DNA from: Parabacteroides sp. ZJ-118
Lineage (GTDB): Bacteria > Bacteroidota > Bacteroidia > Bacteroidales > Tannerellaceae
Reading direction: 5' to 3'
NCBI RefSeq assembly: GCF_011038785.1
Contig: NZ_JAAKDT010000003.1
Span: forward strand, 1 to 64,000
DNA length: 64,000 nucleotides
A program made the position numbers and the translations under genes. Positions 45,246 to 54,101 of this stretch are shown here, piece by piece. How positions within the stretch are numbered: position 1 is the first letter of the stretch; the number at the start of each line of letters is the position of its first letter. The notes beneath the pieces are model-generated. The model saw only the letters and a list, made by a program, of their open reading frames with translations. It was not told the origin of the DNA and did no database searches.

Positions 45246-45265
45246 TAATGTACGTGCGTACATTA
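45246..45265. repeat. Palindrome beside invertible promoter 2
   Basis: TAATGTACG-TG-CGTACATTA, arms of 9 bp. It matches the palindrome at 274-297 except that the centre is TG in place of CA, i.e. the same element read in the opposite direction. Confidence 0.7.
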
Positions 45266-45276
45266 TAATATCGGGT

Positions 45277-45494
45277 AAAACGGCGAGCTTAAACGATCGT
45301 TTTAATCTTGCGTTTTCGAAAGGGGAAAGGGTGGGTTTGTCAGAGGAAGCGGCGGGTTTGTCAGCGATAGGCTATTCTATTGATAAGAAAGCGGATAAGG
45401 GATAAAAAAAATAGCCCGGAAGGGTTGCAGGTATCGAAGAAACGCGTACCTTTGCAAATGACGGATTAAAACGATCGTTTAGATTGGCCGTTTT
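45277..45494. promoter_or_regulatory. Invertible promoter cassette 2, ON orientation
   Basis: Inverted repeats of 30 bp lie at 45277-45306 and 45465-45494, identical at 26 of 30 positions, with the same AAACGATCGTTT core as cassette 1. The unit is 218 bp against 217 in cassette 1. The inner segment (through TCTATTGATAAGAAAGCGGATAAG to TACCTTTGCAAATGAC) is in the opposite orientation to cassette 1 and drives the gene at 45576. Confidence 0.92.
45425..45454 (+). promoter_or_regulatory. Promoter inside cassette 2, facing the gene
   Basis: TTG (45425-45427), 19 nt, TACCTTTG (45447-45454). The start should be near 45461, giving a leader of about 115 nt. The leader carries the right inverted repeat and a hairpin GGCCGT/ACGGCC (45486-45504). 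Confidence 0.85.
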
Positions 45495-45575
45495 GTATAC
45501 GGCCTCTGACGGATCGATGATTGTAAGTGATTGATTATCTTAATAAACACTAGTATTAATATTAATTTATTGATT

Positions 45576-48500
45576 ATGAACAAAAAGTTTTCTACTCTTT
45601 TGGCTACACTCCTTGTAGCCGGTGGATTGGGCTCTTCTGCGTTCGCTGCTGACAACACCACGGTTGATTTAAGTAAGCGCATTCAGTTAGAGTTTAATGG
45701 ACAGAAACTGGTCGTTGGCGAGAGTTCTGTGCGTGATAGCTTGGCTTTGGCTGGCAATCCTGCATCCATCTATGATTCACACAAGCAAAATTGGCAATTG
45801 AGCCTTACTCCTATTAAGGATGCCAATGGTTTTGTGACTCATTATGATGTGTATTTGGAGAATCAAGTAAATGGGGCTATCGCTTTGACAAAAGAGGATG
45901 CCGCTAAGAAGTCTTTGTATTATTCTCCGGGTGCGGTTGTGGCTTCCGGTAAAATGAAAATCGCTCGTGTAGCAAAAGCTGCTTATGATGCGGGAAAGAA
46001 TCAGTTGACTTTGCCTAAGGATGTTAAATTCGGTTCTTGGAAGTATAACTCGGCAACGAAGACAAAGACTGCTTGGATTCTTCAGCTGACGAACGATGGT
46101 ATTATCAAGTTGGTGACAGGTGAGTATAAGTTCACAGGAAATAATCCTACAAGTACTCAGCAAATCGAAAGTCAAACTGTTGACTTTTCGGTGGATGGCG
46201 TGACTTACGAGAGTGATTTGGCATTTAGTATCGCTCAAAAGTCAGATGGGGGAACTCTGGCTAATTGTATGTTGAATGAAGTTGGCAATGATGGTTTCAA
46301 ACTAAGCTTTAGTAAAGAGGTCTCAGCTGGTTCTGAGTTTGGAAATGTTCTTTCAGCGAACGAGTTGTCAGTTGTATATGATCCAGTTTATTCTTCCGCA
46401 CGTTATCCGGGACTTAAAGCCTATAATGATAAAGTAAAGGCTGCCAAAGCAGTTGTCGCAGAGGTTGCTGATGTCAAGACCAATTTGGAATCTTTCACAA
46501 AAGAGATGAAGGTTGCTTTGACGGCGGCAGTGAGGGTTGACTATGAGCATAACGAGAAAGGAGAGTTGGAAATTACAGGAAAGAACAAACTTTCTGAAGT
46601 AGCTCCGAACTTGTCTGATGTTGAAGAGACTGGGGCTATGCTTGCCAGTGATAAATTGGCTGCATTATTTGCTGCCAGTCAAAAGCAATCTGCTGCTATT
46701 ACGAAGCTCTTGAGCGACTTGGATGGGAAGAATTATGCATATACTATCCTTAACGAGGATGGTCTATTCGAGGTAAAAGATGCCGCTACAGAGGTTAAGG
46801 GGCTGGAAGATGCTGTAAAGGAGATTACTGATGGGTTGGACGAAATCACAACAAACGCTTCTGCCGCTATCGCAAAAGTGGATGCTGCCGCTCAAGACTT
46901 CGTTAAGGATAATTATAAGAAGAGTGGTATCACAGAACTCTCTTATGAGGATTACAAAGTAAAGGTGGGTGACAATGAGGTTGATCCGGGTGAATATATC
47001 AATGGAACTTTAGCTGCAAACTTTGTAGATGCTAAGGCTAATGTATTGAAAGCTGCCGTAGCTGTTCCTGAGTATACGGCTTCTTCTAAGGTTGTTGTTG
47101 CGGATTTCAATCCGTTCGCTGTAGTAGGTGAGAAAGATACGTATGTTGCTGTTGATACGATCTATGTGGCTGAAAGAGAGAAATATCTTTCTTTAGGTAC
47201 GATGACTATGTCTAAGTATGTGATTGTTAAAGATGGAAAGACGGTTAAGTATGAGGGTAAAGATTATGCAGCTGGCGACATCGTTCCCTTGTTGCATGAG
47301 ACGGACTTTGATTGGAGAACGATGCAATATATCTTGGTTCCGGCTAAAGGCAAGTTCGCTGCTACAGCTTTCTTTAAGGCTGTAAACTATGATGATGTTA
47401 TCTCTTCCGCTTCCGATTCTTTGGTGATCACTGCCAAGGCTCCTAAAAATCCGGCTGAAGGTAAATACTATAAAGATTATTCGGATGCAAGTATAGCAAC
47501 CGATTTCTATGATGCACAAGTAGTAATCCGCACACTGGGTGGTCGCCGCGAATTGTCTGTGTTAACTGAAGATGAAACTACAACAAGTGAAGTTTGTACG
47601 AATACAAGAATCTCCTTCGAGGAACCTGCCTTGGCTACTAAGATCAAGAATGGTGCTATCTATTTCATGATCAGTAAGAATGTTCGTGATGAGGAGAGTA
47701 TGGACAAGTATCATGTGGCTACTCCTGATTCTTATTATGATGGATATGCCAAAGAGGCATTCAAGAATGTGCCGGGCACACAATGGTTGGCGGAGAAGAA
47801 CAACGATAAGTACACGTTCAACAACCGTGACTTTAAGGCATCTCGGGTAGGCAACCAGAAGTTGTTCGTGGTTGGCGATGAGAACGACATGATCTATACG
47901 ACAGCAGCTCGCGATACTTTCCAATTAGTAGAAGTGGATGCGGTTAAGGAAGGTCACTTAGGCTATAAGTTCATCCCTGAGGAAATCCAGAAGATCTCAG
48001 ACTTCGTATTGTCCGCGGTGAACTACGCGAATATGGAGACTCCGTATTACTTGACATTCGATGGTAACAAGGATTCTATCTTGACCGCTACCGCAGACAA
48101 GGAGAAAGCGTTGGCTTTGATCCCGATGATCAAGGATGATAAGCAAGTTACAGAGGAATATGCGATGAACGATAAGAACTTGTCTAAGCAATATTATCAA
48201 TTGATCGCTAAATCTGGTAAGGATACGTTGTATTTGGATTATGATTACAGTGGTGAGGTGTTTGTAACTAAGACACCGGAGAAAGAATACTTGCTGCAAT
48301 TTAGAAGTATTAATGATAACGCAAACGCTTATGAGGTTTGGTTAGGTGCATATGACGAGGAATCCGAGGAGTATTATTCTTATCGTAAATTATCTTATAA
48401 CCAGATAGGTCAAGCTATCGCAGTGAATACTAGTTCAGCTTCCGCGTTCGTTTACGACTTGGTAGACAACTCAACCGACATCTACAAGAACTTCGGTTTC

Positions 48501-49313
48501 ACGGGTACTACTAACGTGATCATCTCCTTGAACGGTGACGAGGCTTCTAAGGTAACGAAGGTAGGTCCGTTCGCTTCTGTTAAGCGTACAGGTCTTGAGT
48601 TGCGCGCCGCTGCTAAGGATGAAGACTTCGTATTGGTAATGGATACAGCGTTCGTAGACCAGAAGGATAACATCCGCTACGCATACTATATCACGAAACC
48701 GATCGAGGACACGACGAAGACCGCTTGGAACGACGAGAAGTTCTACATGGTAACTTATAAGGATTCTGTAGCCGCTGGCAGATCTAACGACACGATCAAG
48801 TATTCACAAGATAATTTGACTCGTATCGGATTCGTTCCGGCTAAGCGTATCAACGCGGATTCTTTGGCTATCTCTAGGATCGATCCGGCTGCCGCCGATA
48901 CATTGAACGTGACGGAGAAGGCTGGCGTAACGAACGCAACATTCGCGTTCGCTATCGATGAGGACGACGAGAACGCTTATCGTATCGAGTCCAACAAGGG
49001 TGAGTATGTAAGCTACTTGAATGGTATCTTGGTATTGGGCAACAAGCAACAAGCTCAGTTGTTCAACGTGAACACAACCGATATGAACCCGACTCACAAC
49101 GACGAGGTAACAGTAGAAGGTGTATCTGTGATCGCTGGTAACGGTACGGTAACCGTACAGGGTGCCGCGGGCCAGACTGTAACGGTCGCTACGGTTCTTG
49201 GTAAGGTAGTGGCTAACCAGGTAGTCGCTTCCGATAACGCTACGATCGCCGCTCCTCAAGGCGTGGTATTCGTAACCGTAAACGGTGAGACTACGAAAGT
49301 GGTTGTTAAATAA
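45576..49313 (+). CDS. Phase-variable surface protein with DUF6383-type C-terminus, ON
   Basis: The 1245-residue product has a signal peptide (MNKKF ... SSAFA before ADN) and a final ~70-residue module (GVSVIAGNGTVTVQGAAGQ, VATVLGKVVANQV) shared with the protein at 598. An Ala/Lys/Glu-rich helical region lies at about 285-480. The remainder is beta-rich and unassigned. Its start is ATG 45576, since an earlier in-frame initiator (45531) would spoil the signal peptide. By context it is an S-layer-like surface glycoprotein whose expression follows the orientation of the promoter cassette. The last third uses a narrower, more GC-rich codon set than the rest. Confidence 0.87.
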   Translation: MNKKFSTLLATLLVAGGLGSSAFAADNTTVDLSKRIQLEFNGQKLVVGESSVRDSLALAGNPASIYDSHKQNWQLSLTPIKDANGFVTHYDVYLENQVNGAIALTKEDAAKKSLYYSPGAVVASGKMKIARVAKAAYDAGKNQLTLPKDVKFGSWKYNSATKTKTAWILQLTNDGIIKLVTGEYKFTGNNPTSTQQIESQTVDFSVDGVTYESDLAFSIAQKSDGGTLANCMLNEVGNDGFKLSFSKEVSAGSEFGNVLSANELSVVYDPVYSSARYPGLKAYNDKVKAAKAVVAEVADVKTNLESFTKEMKVALTAAVRVDYEHNEKGELEITGKNKLSEVAPNLSDVEETGAMLASDKLAALFAASQKQSAAITKLLSDLDGKNYAYTILNEDGLFEVKDAATEVKGLEDAVKEITDGLDEITTNASAAIAKVDAAAQDFVKDNYKKSGITELSYEDYKVKVGDNEVDPGEYINGTLAANFVDAKANVLKAAVAVPEYTASSKVVVADFNPFAVVGEKDTYVAVDTIYVAEREKYLSLGTMTMSKYVIVKDGKTVKYEGKDYAAGDIVPLLHETDFDWRTMQYILVPAKGKFAATAFFKAVNYDDVISSASDSLVITAKAPKNPAEGKYYKDYSDASIATDFYDAQVVIRTLGGRRELSVLTEDETTTSEVCTNTRISFEEPALATKIKNGAIYFMISKNVRDEESMDKYHVATPDSYYDGYAKEAFKNVPGTQWLAEKNNDKYTFNNRDFKASRVGNQKLFVVGDENDMIYTTAARDTFQLVEVDAVKEGHLGYKFIPEEIQKISDFVLSAVNYANMETPYYLTFDGNKDSILTATADKEKALALIPMIKDDKQVTEEYAMNDKNLSKQYYQLIAKSGKDTLYLDYDYSGEVFVTKTPEKEYLLQFRSINDNANAYEVWLGAYDEESEEYYSYRKLSYNQIGQAIAVNTSSASAFVYDLVDNSTDIYKNFGFTGTTNVIISLNGDEASKVTKVGPFASVKRTGLELRAAAKDEDFVLVMDTAFVDQKDNIRYAYYITKPIEDTTKTAWNDEKFYMVTYKDSVAAGRSNDTIKYSQDNLTRIGFVPAKRINADSLAISRIDPAAADTLNVTEKAGVTNATFAFAIDEDDENAYRIESNKGEYVSYLNGILVLGNKQQAQLFNVNTTDMNPTHNDEVTVEGVSVIAGNGTVTVQGAAGQTVTVATVLGKVVANQVVASDNATIAAPQGVVFVTVNGETTKVVVK

Positions 49314-49395
49314 TCACGGATCATAGGTTTTAAAGAATAAGGCTGAGGAGGGAGTGATCCCGCCTCTCCTTTTCATAAGATATTTATAATTCTGA

Positions 49396-49466
49396 AATTC
49401 CCGTGCGGAGATAGATTCTTCAAGTACATCGCGATGGTAGAACATGCGGGAGTATTAATACTAAAG
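49396..49466 (+). other. Conserved element after surface-protein gene 2
   Basis: This is the counterpart of 3728-3804: AATTCCCGTGCGGA, TCAAGTACATCGCGATGG, GAACATGCGGGAG and TATTAATACTAAAG in the same order. TCCCG near the start can pair with CGGGA near the end. Confidence 0.55.
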
Positions 49467-49483
49467 TAATAAATTAAAAGCTT

Positions 49484-49526
49484 AGGTCACGAGAGCTTCT
49501 GTGAAGAAGTGTCGTGACCTTTTTTG
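49484..49526 (+). terminator. Terminator after surface-protein gene 2
   Basis: AGGTCACGA and TCGTGACCT form a perfect 9-bp stem, followed by a T tract. Confidence 0.9.
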
Positions 49527-49562
49527 TGACCAAGAGGAACCTCCAATATCCCAAGCGCGGGA

Positions 49563-50186
49563 TCACTCTCGCTTGATGTCGCCCAGCTCCACCAGCTTAT
49601 TGACGATCGCATAGATCGTAAGGCCGCTGGCACTATGAATTTGAAGTTTCCGGGCGATATTACGGCGGTGGGTGATGACCGTATGCGTAGAAAGGAACAA
49701 ACGATCCGCTATCTCCCGATTCGTCATTCCCTTCACGACACAGACTACGATCTCTTTCTCCCTCGCGCTTAACGACTGTTGCTCGTCTTCCCCTTCCGGC
49801 TCGTCATCCGGAAGTACCTCGGCATTCAACCGTTCCAATTTATGCCTGATCTCATCGGGGCTGTCGTATATGTTAATTCGCTCATCGTAAGAACGCACTA
49901 ACATACGGTCTGAGACAGAATAGGACAAAGCGATACATTTCATCTCGGCACAGCCGCTTTCCTCCTTCAAATGTTGTGACGTGAAATAGCCGGGCAAAGC
50001 CGGGTTCACGATCAACACATCCGGTTTGTGCATACGAAGCGAGTCGAAAAGATATTCCGCCGAATGAATCTCCACCATCTGGATATGGAAACCCGGCAGC
50101 CGTTTCAACAGGCTCTCCAGTCCGCTTCTTATGATAGCGGAAGGTTCGGCTATCGCGATCTTTAGATTTGTACTCATCGGACTCAT
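49563..50186 (-). CDS. LuxR/NarL-type regulator with degenerate receiver domain
   Basis: The 207-residue product has an N-terminal receiver-like domain and a C-terminal LuxR helix-turn-helix (LSAREKEIVVCVVKGMTNREIADRLFLSTHTVITHRRNIARKL). The receiver lacks its phosphorylation site: the position after VLIV is Asn61, and the acidic pair near the N-terminus reads EP. It is therefore unlikely to take phosphate from a kinase. Its start overlaps the hemerythrin-like gene stop (ATGA), which fixes ATG 50186. It is the last gene of the eight-gene run and may control it. Confidence 0.88.
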   Translation of the reverse strand: MSPMSTNLKIAIAEPSAIIRSGLESLLKRLPGFHIQMVEIHSAEYLFDSLRMHKPDVLIVNPALPGYFTSQHLKEESGCAEMKCIALSYSVSDRMLVRSYDERINIYDSPDEIRHKLERLNAEVLPDDEPEGEDEQQSLSAREKEIVVCVVKGMTNREIADRLFLSTHTVITHRRNIARKLQIHSASGLTIYAIVNKLVELGDIKRE

Positions 50187-50938
50187 GCTTGTAATTGTTT
50201 TTCCAAAGCCAATATGGCCGGTACGAACAAATAATCCTCCACACGGGTATGTGAAGCCAAGTCTTCCTCCGTGGCAAAAATATCGAACAAGACGCTATTC
50301 AGCATATTCGTACCCGCTCCCGGATAGTATTTGATCAGGATGTTTTTCAACTCCGTGATCTTCATCTCTATCTGATCATGACGCTTGCGGAAGATCGTAA
50401 TGTTGTATCCCGGATCCTTCTTTCCTTCCAACAAATTACGGACATAAGGGAAAACAGCACATTCCTCATAAGACATATGTTTATTTACCTCCTCCGCATA
50501 CTCATCGAAAAACTTCGCGATCACAAAGGCGACATCCTCCGGACAGCCGGATATGGCATCTACCAGCTTACGGCGGATATGCGGCAAGCGGAAGCTCAAG
50601 AAGTAATCATGGGCATTATGCAAATAGCGGATCAAGTTCTCGATCGACAGGCATTCGCTGATATTCCCGACAGGCGCATTCACCTCCTCGGCCAAGAAAT
50701 TCACGACCGTCAGGAACGTACAAGCATCCACCCCATTCTGCCGGCAAACCTCCCCGATATTCTTCTCGCCGAACCCGAGCGCTATGCCGAAACGGCTCAT
50801 GACTAAAACCATCGGATAGTTCTCACAGATCAGATCACTCATTTTGTCGGTTTCCCGGTACATTCCATTTTTATACATAGGCTTCTTGCTAACTTGTCTG
50901 GGTGTTTGAATAGCCAAATATACTCCTTTTTCGTCCAT
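50183..50938 (-). CDS. Hemerythrin-like di-iron protein (RIC/ScdA-like)
   Basis: The 251-residue product has an N-terminal part resembling the ScdA/YtfE helix domain (GFGEKNIGEVCRQNGVD) and a hemerythrin-like four-helix bundle. Putative iron ligands are in NAHDYFLSFRLPHIRRKL, VNKHMSYEE, RKRHDQIE and SHTRVEDYLFVP. Such proteins bind two irons and either repair damaged iron-sulfur clusters or sense O2/NO. Coupling with the regulator by ATGA suggests a sensing pair. Confidence 0.82.
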   Translation of the reverse strand: MDEKGVYLAIQTPRQVSKKPMYKNGMYRETDKMSDLICENYPMVLVMSRFGIALGFGEKNIGEVCRQNGVDACTFLTVVNFLAEEVNAPVGNISECLSIENLIRYLHNAHDYFLSFRLPHIRRKLVDAISGCPEDVAFVIAKFFDEYAEEVNKHMSYEECAVFPYVRNLLEGKKDPGYNITIFRKRHDQIEMKITELKNILIKYYPGAGTNMLNSVLFDIFATEEDLASHTRVEDYLFVPAILALEKQLQA

Positions 50939-50960
50939 ATCTCGTGCATTTATTATTATT

Positions 50961-52115
50961 TCACAAAGGCTTAAAGGACGACTCCGCCGGTACGACCGCG
51001 ATACACTCGGTCTCTATCAACCATCCGGGGCGGCAAACGGGCGCCAAGACGATCAAATGTGGCCAATCCGGGTAATGCGTCTCAAAATACTTCTTGACCG
51101 CGGAGTAATCAGCCATATCTCTCAAATAGGTGATCGCTTGCGTAATATCACGAGTAGTGGCACCCGCCTCTTTCAGCAATACGCTGATATTTTCCATCAT
51201 TCGCTCGGCTTGTTTTATGACATCGCCCGGATAGACAATCTCTCCCCGGTTATCGATACTCGCCGTCCCCGAGATGAATACCTGTTTACGATCCCCATAG
51301 GTAACAACCGTACCCCGCTCGAAGGTTACGCCATACTCATAAGTAGGATTCAGGTGCGTGGGAGCGTAGAGGAACCGAATCTGCTCCGGTTCCAACCCAT
51401 CTACGGCGTAACTGTCCATCTGTACCAACACCGAAGGATCGGCATGACGCCCCTCGATACCCGTGCTAGCGATATAATGCGTCTTCTCCGTAAGATTCTG
51501 CGTGATAAAGACCTCTTTCCGGGCTTTCACCACACCGGCGTAATTCACGTCTACGTTTTGCACAAAGAACCAAGTGCGGACACAATGAGAGGCCAACGTA
51601 CAACGCTGCCCCATCAATTGCATCACATAGTCATTCAATAAAAGCCGGGTCTGATATTCCGAATTGACCGCCTTATTGAAAGCGCCTCCCATCCAGAGGT
51701 GCCTGTAACCGTTACGCGATGCTTCCAATAAACCGGAATCGTATGTTTGTACCGAAATCCCCGTTTGCAAATAGGCCCATATAGCGATCTTTGTGCCATT
51801 CAAAGGCGGTTGCTGCACGATAGAGAGCGGGCAAAAGGTGTTCTCACGCTCCCACTCCATCACGCTATCCGTCTGATTAGCCGCATCACTTAAGAAATAA
51901 CGGCGGAAAACGGCAGTAGCGTCATTCGATAGCTCTTCCTTCACGACAGTCACGTAAGCCTGCGAAAGGTTTTGCAATTGCTCCACGAAAGACAAGCAAG
52001 GGTCCGTGATCGATACCATCACCTGATATTCCGTTGTTCCACCTTTGCCCGTGAATGAAGAGATTTGCGCTTCTACCGCGTTATCCGTATCTGTTTTTCT
52101 CGTATAATTCATCAT
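50961..52115 (-). CDS. RidA/YjgF-fold protein, chorismatase-like layout
   Basis: The 384-residue product ends in a RidA-like domain (about 255-380; RKQVFISGTASIDNRGEIVYPGDVIKQAERMMENI, AITYLRDMADYSAV). It is preceded by a related, less conserved half (EVFITQNLTEKTHYIASTGIEGR in the middle), as in the FkbO/Hyg5 chorismatase architecture. I cannot tell whether it is a chorismatase, an imine deaminase or neither. ATG 52115 is preferred over TTG 52130. Its place among heme and iron genes is unusual. Confidence 0.65.
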   Translation of the reverse strand: MMNYTRKTDTDNAVEAQISSFTGKGGTTEYQVMVSITDPCLSFVEQLQNLSQAYVTVVKEELSNDATAVFRRYFLSDAANQTDSVMEWERENTFCPLSIVQQPPLNGTKIAIWAYLQTGISVQTYDSGLLEASRNGYRHLWMGGAFNKAVNSEYQTRLLLNDYVMQLMGQRCTLASHCVRTWFFVQNVDVNYAGVVKARKEVFITQNLTEKTHYIASTGIEGRHADPSVLVQMDSYAVDGLEPEQIRFLYAPTHLNPTYEYGVTFERGTVVTYGDRKQVFISGTASIDNRGEIVYPGDVIKQAERMMENISVLLKEAGATTRDITQAITYLRDMADYSAVKKYFETHYPDWPHLIVLAPVCRPGWLIETECIAVVPAESSFKPL

Positions 52116-52126
52116 TTTCTTTCTTG

Positions 52127-52834
52127 TCAATTATCCAATGCCCCTCCTGAAACCCAAGCTTGGATCAAGGCAAGGACCTCCTGTTTCCCGGAACTATTGA
52201 ACATATCCTTATGTATCGGGTTATCCTCCAATATATCCAGCAAGAAGCTATTGTTTAGATCACCCGGGGTCACGTAGTTCTTACCCTCTCCCGAAAGGGG
52301 CGCCTTGATATTCACCAAGGATGTATAAGCTACATCATCCCTAAGATCCAATTGGCCGGCCAATCCCGATCCCCCGCCATGGCAAGAGAGGCAATTCAAG
52401 TCGAATACCTGCGCTTGTACACGTTTGAAACTCGCTAAATCCAATTCGCCCACAGATACGTCAAGCGGTTCGTCCGAATCGTTCACCGGAGACGTATAAT
52501 AGGAGTGAATCAACCGTAATCCCCTGCTGATCACAGCGACCTCTATGCTCCTCGTATCCGGAGTGAGATGATTCAACCGGAGCTTTAGCTTTTTGCCGGC
52601 TTCCGCCGGCTTACTGATACGCTGGGTTTGCAAAGGTCTCAACGGATCCTCGCCAAAAGCGCATAACGAGAGCATATTCTCCTTCGGCCAAGCTTTCAGG
52701 CCGATAAAAGAAAGTGACACGGTAGCTGTTCGCCCGGAATCAACCGTCTCATCCGGATAAATCTTGCCCTCATCACAACCCAACCCGAATAACAGGAATA
52801 AGGCATACATTATATATTGACGATATCGTTTCAT
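52127..52834 (-). CDS. c-type cytochrome-like lipoprotein
   Basis: The 235-residue product has a lipoprotein signal (FLLFGLGCDEG), a beta-rich N-terminal half, and a CLSCH heme-attachment motif near residue 147. A downstream Met in HKDMFNSSG may be the axial ligand. One covalent heme and electron transfer at the membrane surface are expected. It follows the porin-like gene by nine bases. Confidence 0.78.
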   Translation of the reverse strand: MKRYRQYIMYALFLLFGLGCDEGKIYPDETVDSGRTATVSLSFIGLKAWPKENMLSLCAFGEDPLRPLQTQRISKPAEAGKKLKLRLNHLTPDTRSIEVAVISRGLRLIHSYYTSPVNDSDEPLDVSVGELDLASFKRVQAQVFDLNCLSCHGGGSGLAGQLDLRDDVAYTSLVNIKAPLSGEGKNYVTPGDLNNSFLLDILEDNPIHKDMFNSSGKQEVLALIQAWVSGGALDN

Positions 52835-52843
52835 ACCTAAAGA

Positions 52844-54079
52844 TTAGAACGTAAACTGCAACATGGCCGTAGCGGAGTGACGAGCCAATCCAATAGCGTC
52901 CTCATCCCGGTCATTCTGCGTAGCATGACCACTACGGCCTAAATATTGATACATTACCTGTAGCTTCAAATTATTATGAAAGAAATAATAATTCAAACCG
53001 GCGGCGGGCATATTCAAGAGTCCCCCCTTATCCGTGGCGTTGCGGTCATAGAAATCATACCGTAAAGCCCCTTGTAATTTCGGAGTAAGGAAATAGCCCA
53101 CCTGCGCGTATGCTCCCCAGAAATGCTTATCCGGCTTTCGCATGATCCGGGTAAAGTGCATATTCATGTAGTAACCCTCGGCAGCTACATACCAGCGGTT
53201 CTTGATCCACGCGAACTCAACGCCTACACGGGTATCGCTACTGGTCAAGAACTCAGCCTCCGCATTATAAGAGGCAGACAAGGCGATAGAGATCTTGTCG
53301 TCATTCAAATTCTCCGGAGAGCCTTGCGACATCGGCATCTCTCCCTTCGGCATAAAGGCCAGACGGCCCGCGTACAACAGAGACGGCAACCATTTATGAT
53401 CATCACAGTTGGTCTTGGTCGCCCTATTCACGTCGATACCCGTACCATTAAAGATGCCGACTTGGTACCTCCATGTATCATGGATGAAACCATGTACCTG
53501 TACACCCAAATCAAATCCTGTGGACATGTTCGGTAGGACATAATTCACATCGTAAGGAAGCAATACGGATTGGAAAGCGGAATAGGGAAGTACCGGGAAC
53601 AACGTCTCCCCCAAAGTGCTTAAATAGCCGTGCATGAAGGGTGTCTTGAACTTACCGACACGGATACGGAACGATTCCCGGATCGCTACGTCGAACCAAG
53701 CTTGCTGCAACAAGGCGCCTCCACTCTTGGCGGCATTCAGCGATAAATTGAAAGTAACTTGGCCAAAAGCCTTGCCCGTAAAACCGAGAATAGCGTTAGG
53801 GATCGCGAAGCCGGAGTTCGCCACGCTCTTGGCATAATGGCTTTCCAGCCCTTGGTCGTCATATCGGTTGTAGCTGGCGCTTGCCTGTACCAACGTGTAG
53901 GGCTTGAACAAAAAATCACCGGCCTTGGTAGAGAAAGAGAAGCCCTTCTTTCCTGCTAGTGAAACCACATCGTTCTCTACATATTTATCATCCACCTCTT
54001 TCTTTGTACCTTGGGCTTTCACGGAGAAAACGCTCGTTGATAGAAGCCCTACAAGCAATATCCTATATGTTTTTCTCAT
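52844..54079 (-). CDS. Outer-membrane porin-like beta-barrel, second in operon
   Basis: The 411-residue product has a signal peptide (VFSVKAQG) and alternating strands ending in a terminal Phe (HSATAMLQFTF), as in OprO/OprP-type barrels. A lysine-rich N-terminus includes KKEVDDKYVENDV. It probably lets small ligands through the outer membrane; the iron or anion species is unknown. It is distinct from the barrel at 56769. Confidence 0.75.
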   Translation of the reverse strand: MRKTYRILLVGLLSTSVFSVKAQGTKKEVDDKYVENDVVSLAGKKGFSFSTKAGDFLFKPYTLVQASASYNRYDDQGLESHYAKSVANSGFAIPNAILGFTGKAFGQVTFNLSLNAAKSGGALLQQAWFDVAIRESFRIRVGKFKTPFMHGYLSTLGETLFPVLPYSAFQSVLLPYDVNYVLPNMSTGFDLGVQVHGFIHDTWRYQVGIFNGTGIDVNRATKTNCDDHKWLPSLLYAGRLAFMPKGEMPMSQGSPENLNDDKISIALSASYNAEAEFLTSSDTRVGVEFAWIKNRWYVAAEGYYMNMHFTRIMRKPDKHFWGAYAQVGYFLTPKLQGALRYDFYDRNATDKGGLLNMPAAGLNYYFFHNNLKLQVMYQYLGRSGHATQNDRDEDAIGLARHSATAMLQFTF

Positions 54080-54101
54080 TTCGATTCTATGCGTTATTGA
54101 T

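Noticed and set aside
49563-50186. Standard two-component response regulator
   Set aside because: The phosphate-accepting Asp is Asn and the acidic pair is missing, and no histidine kinase gene is nearby.
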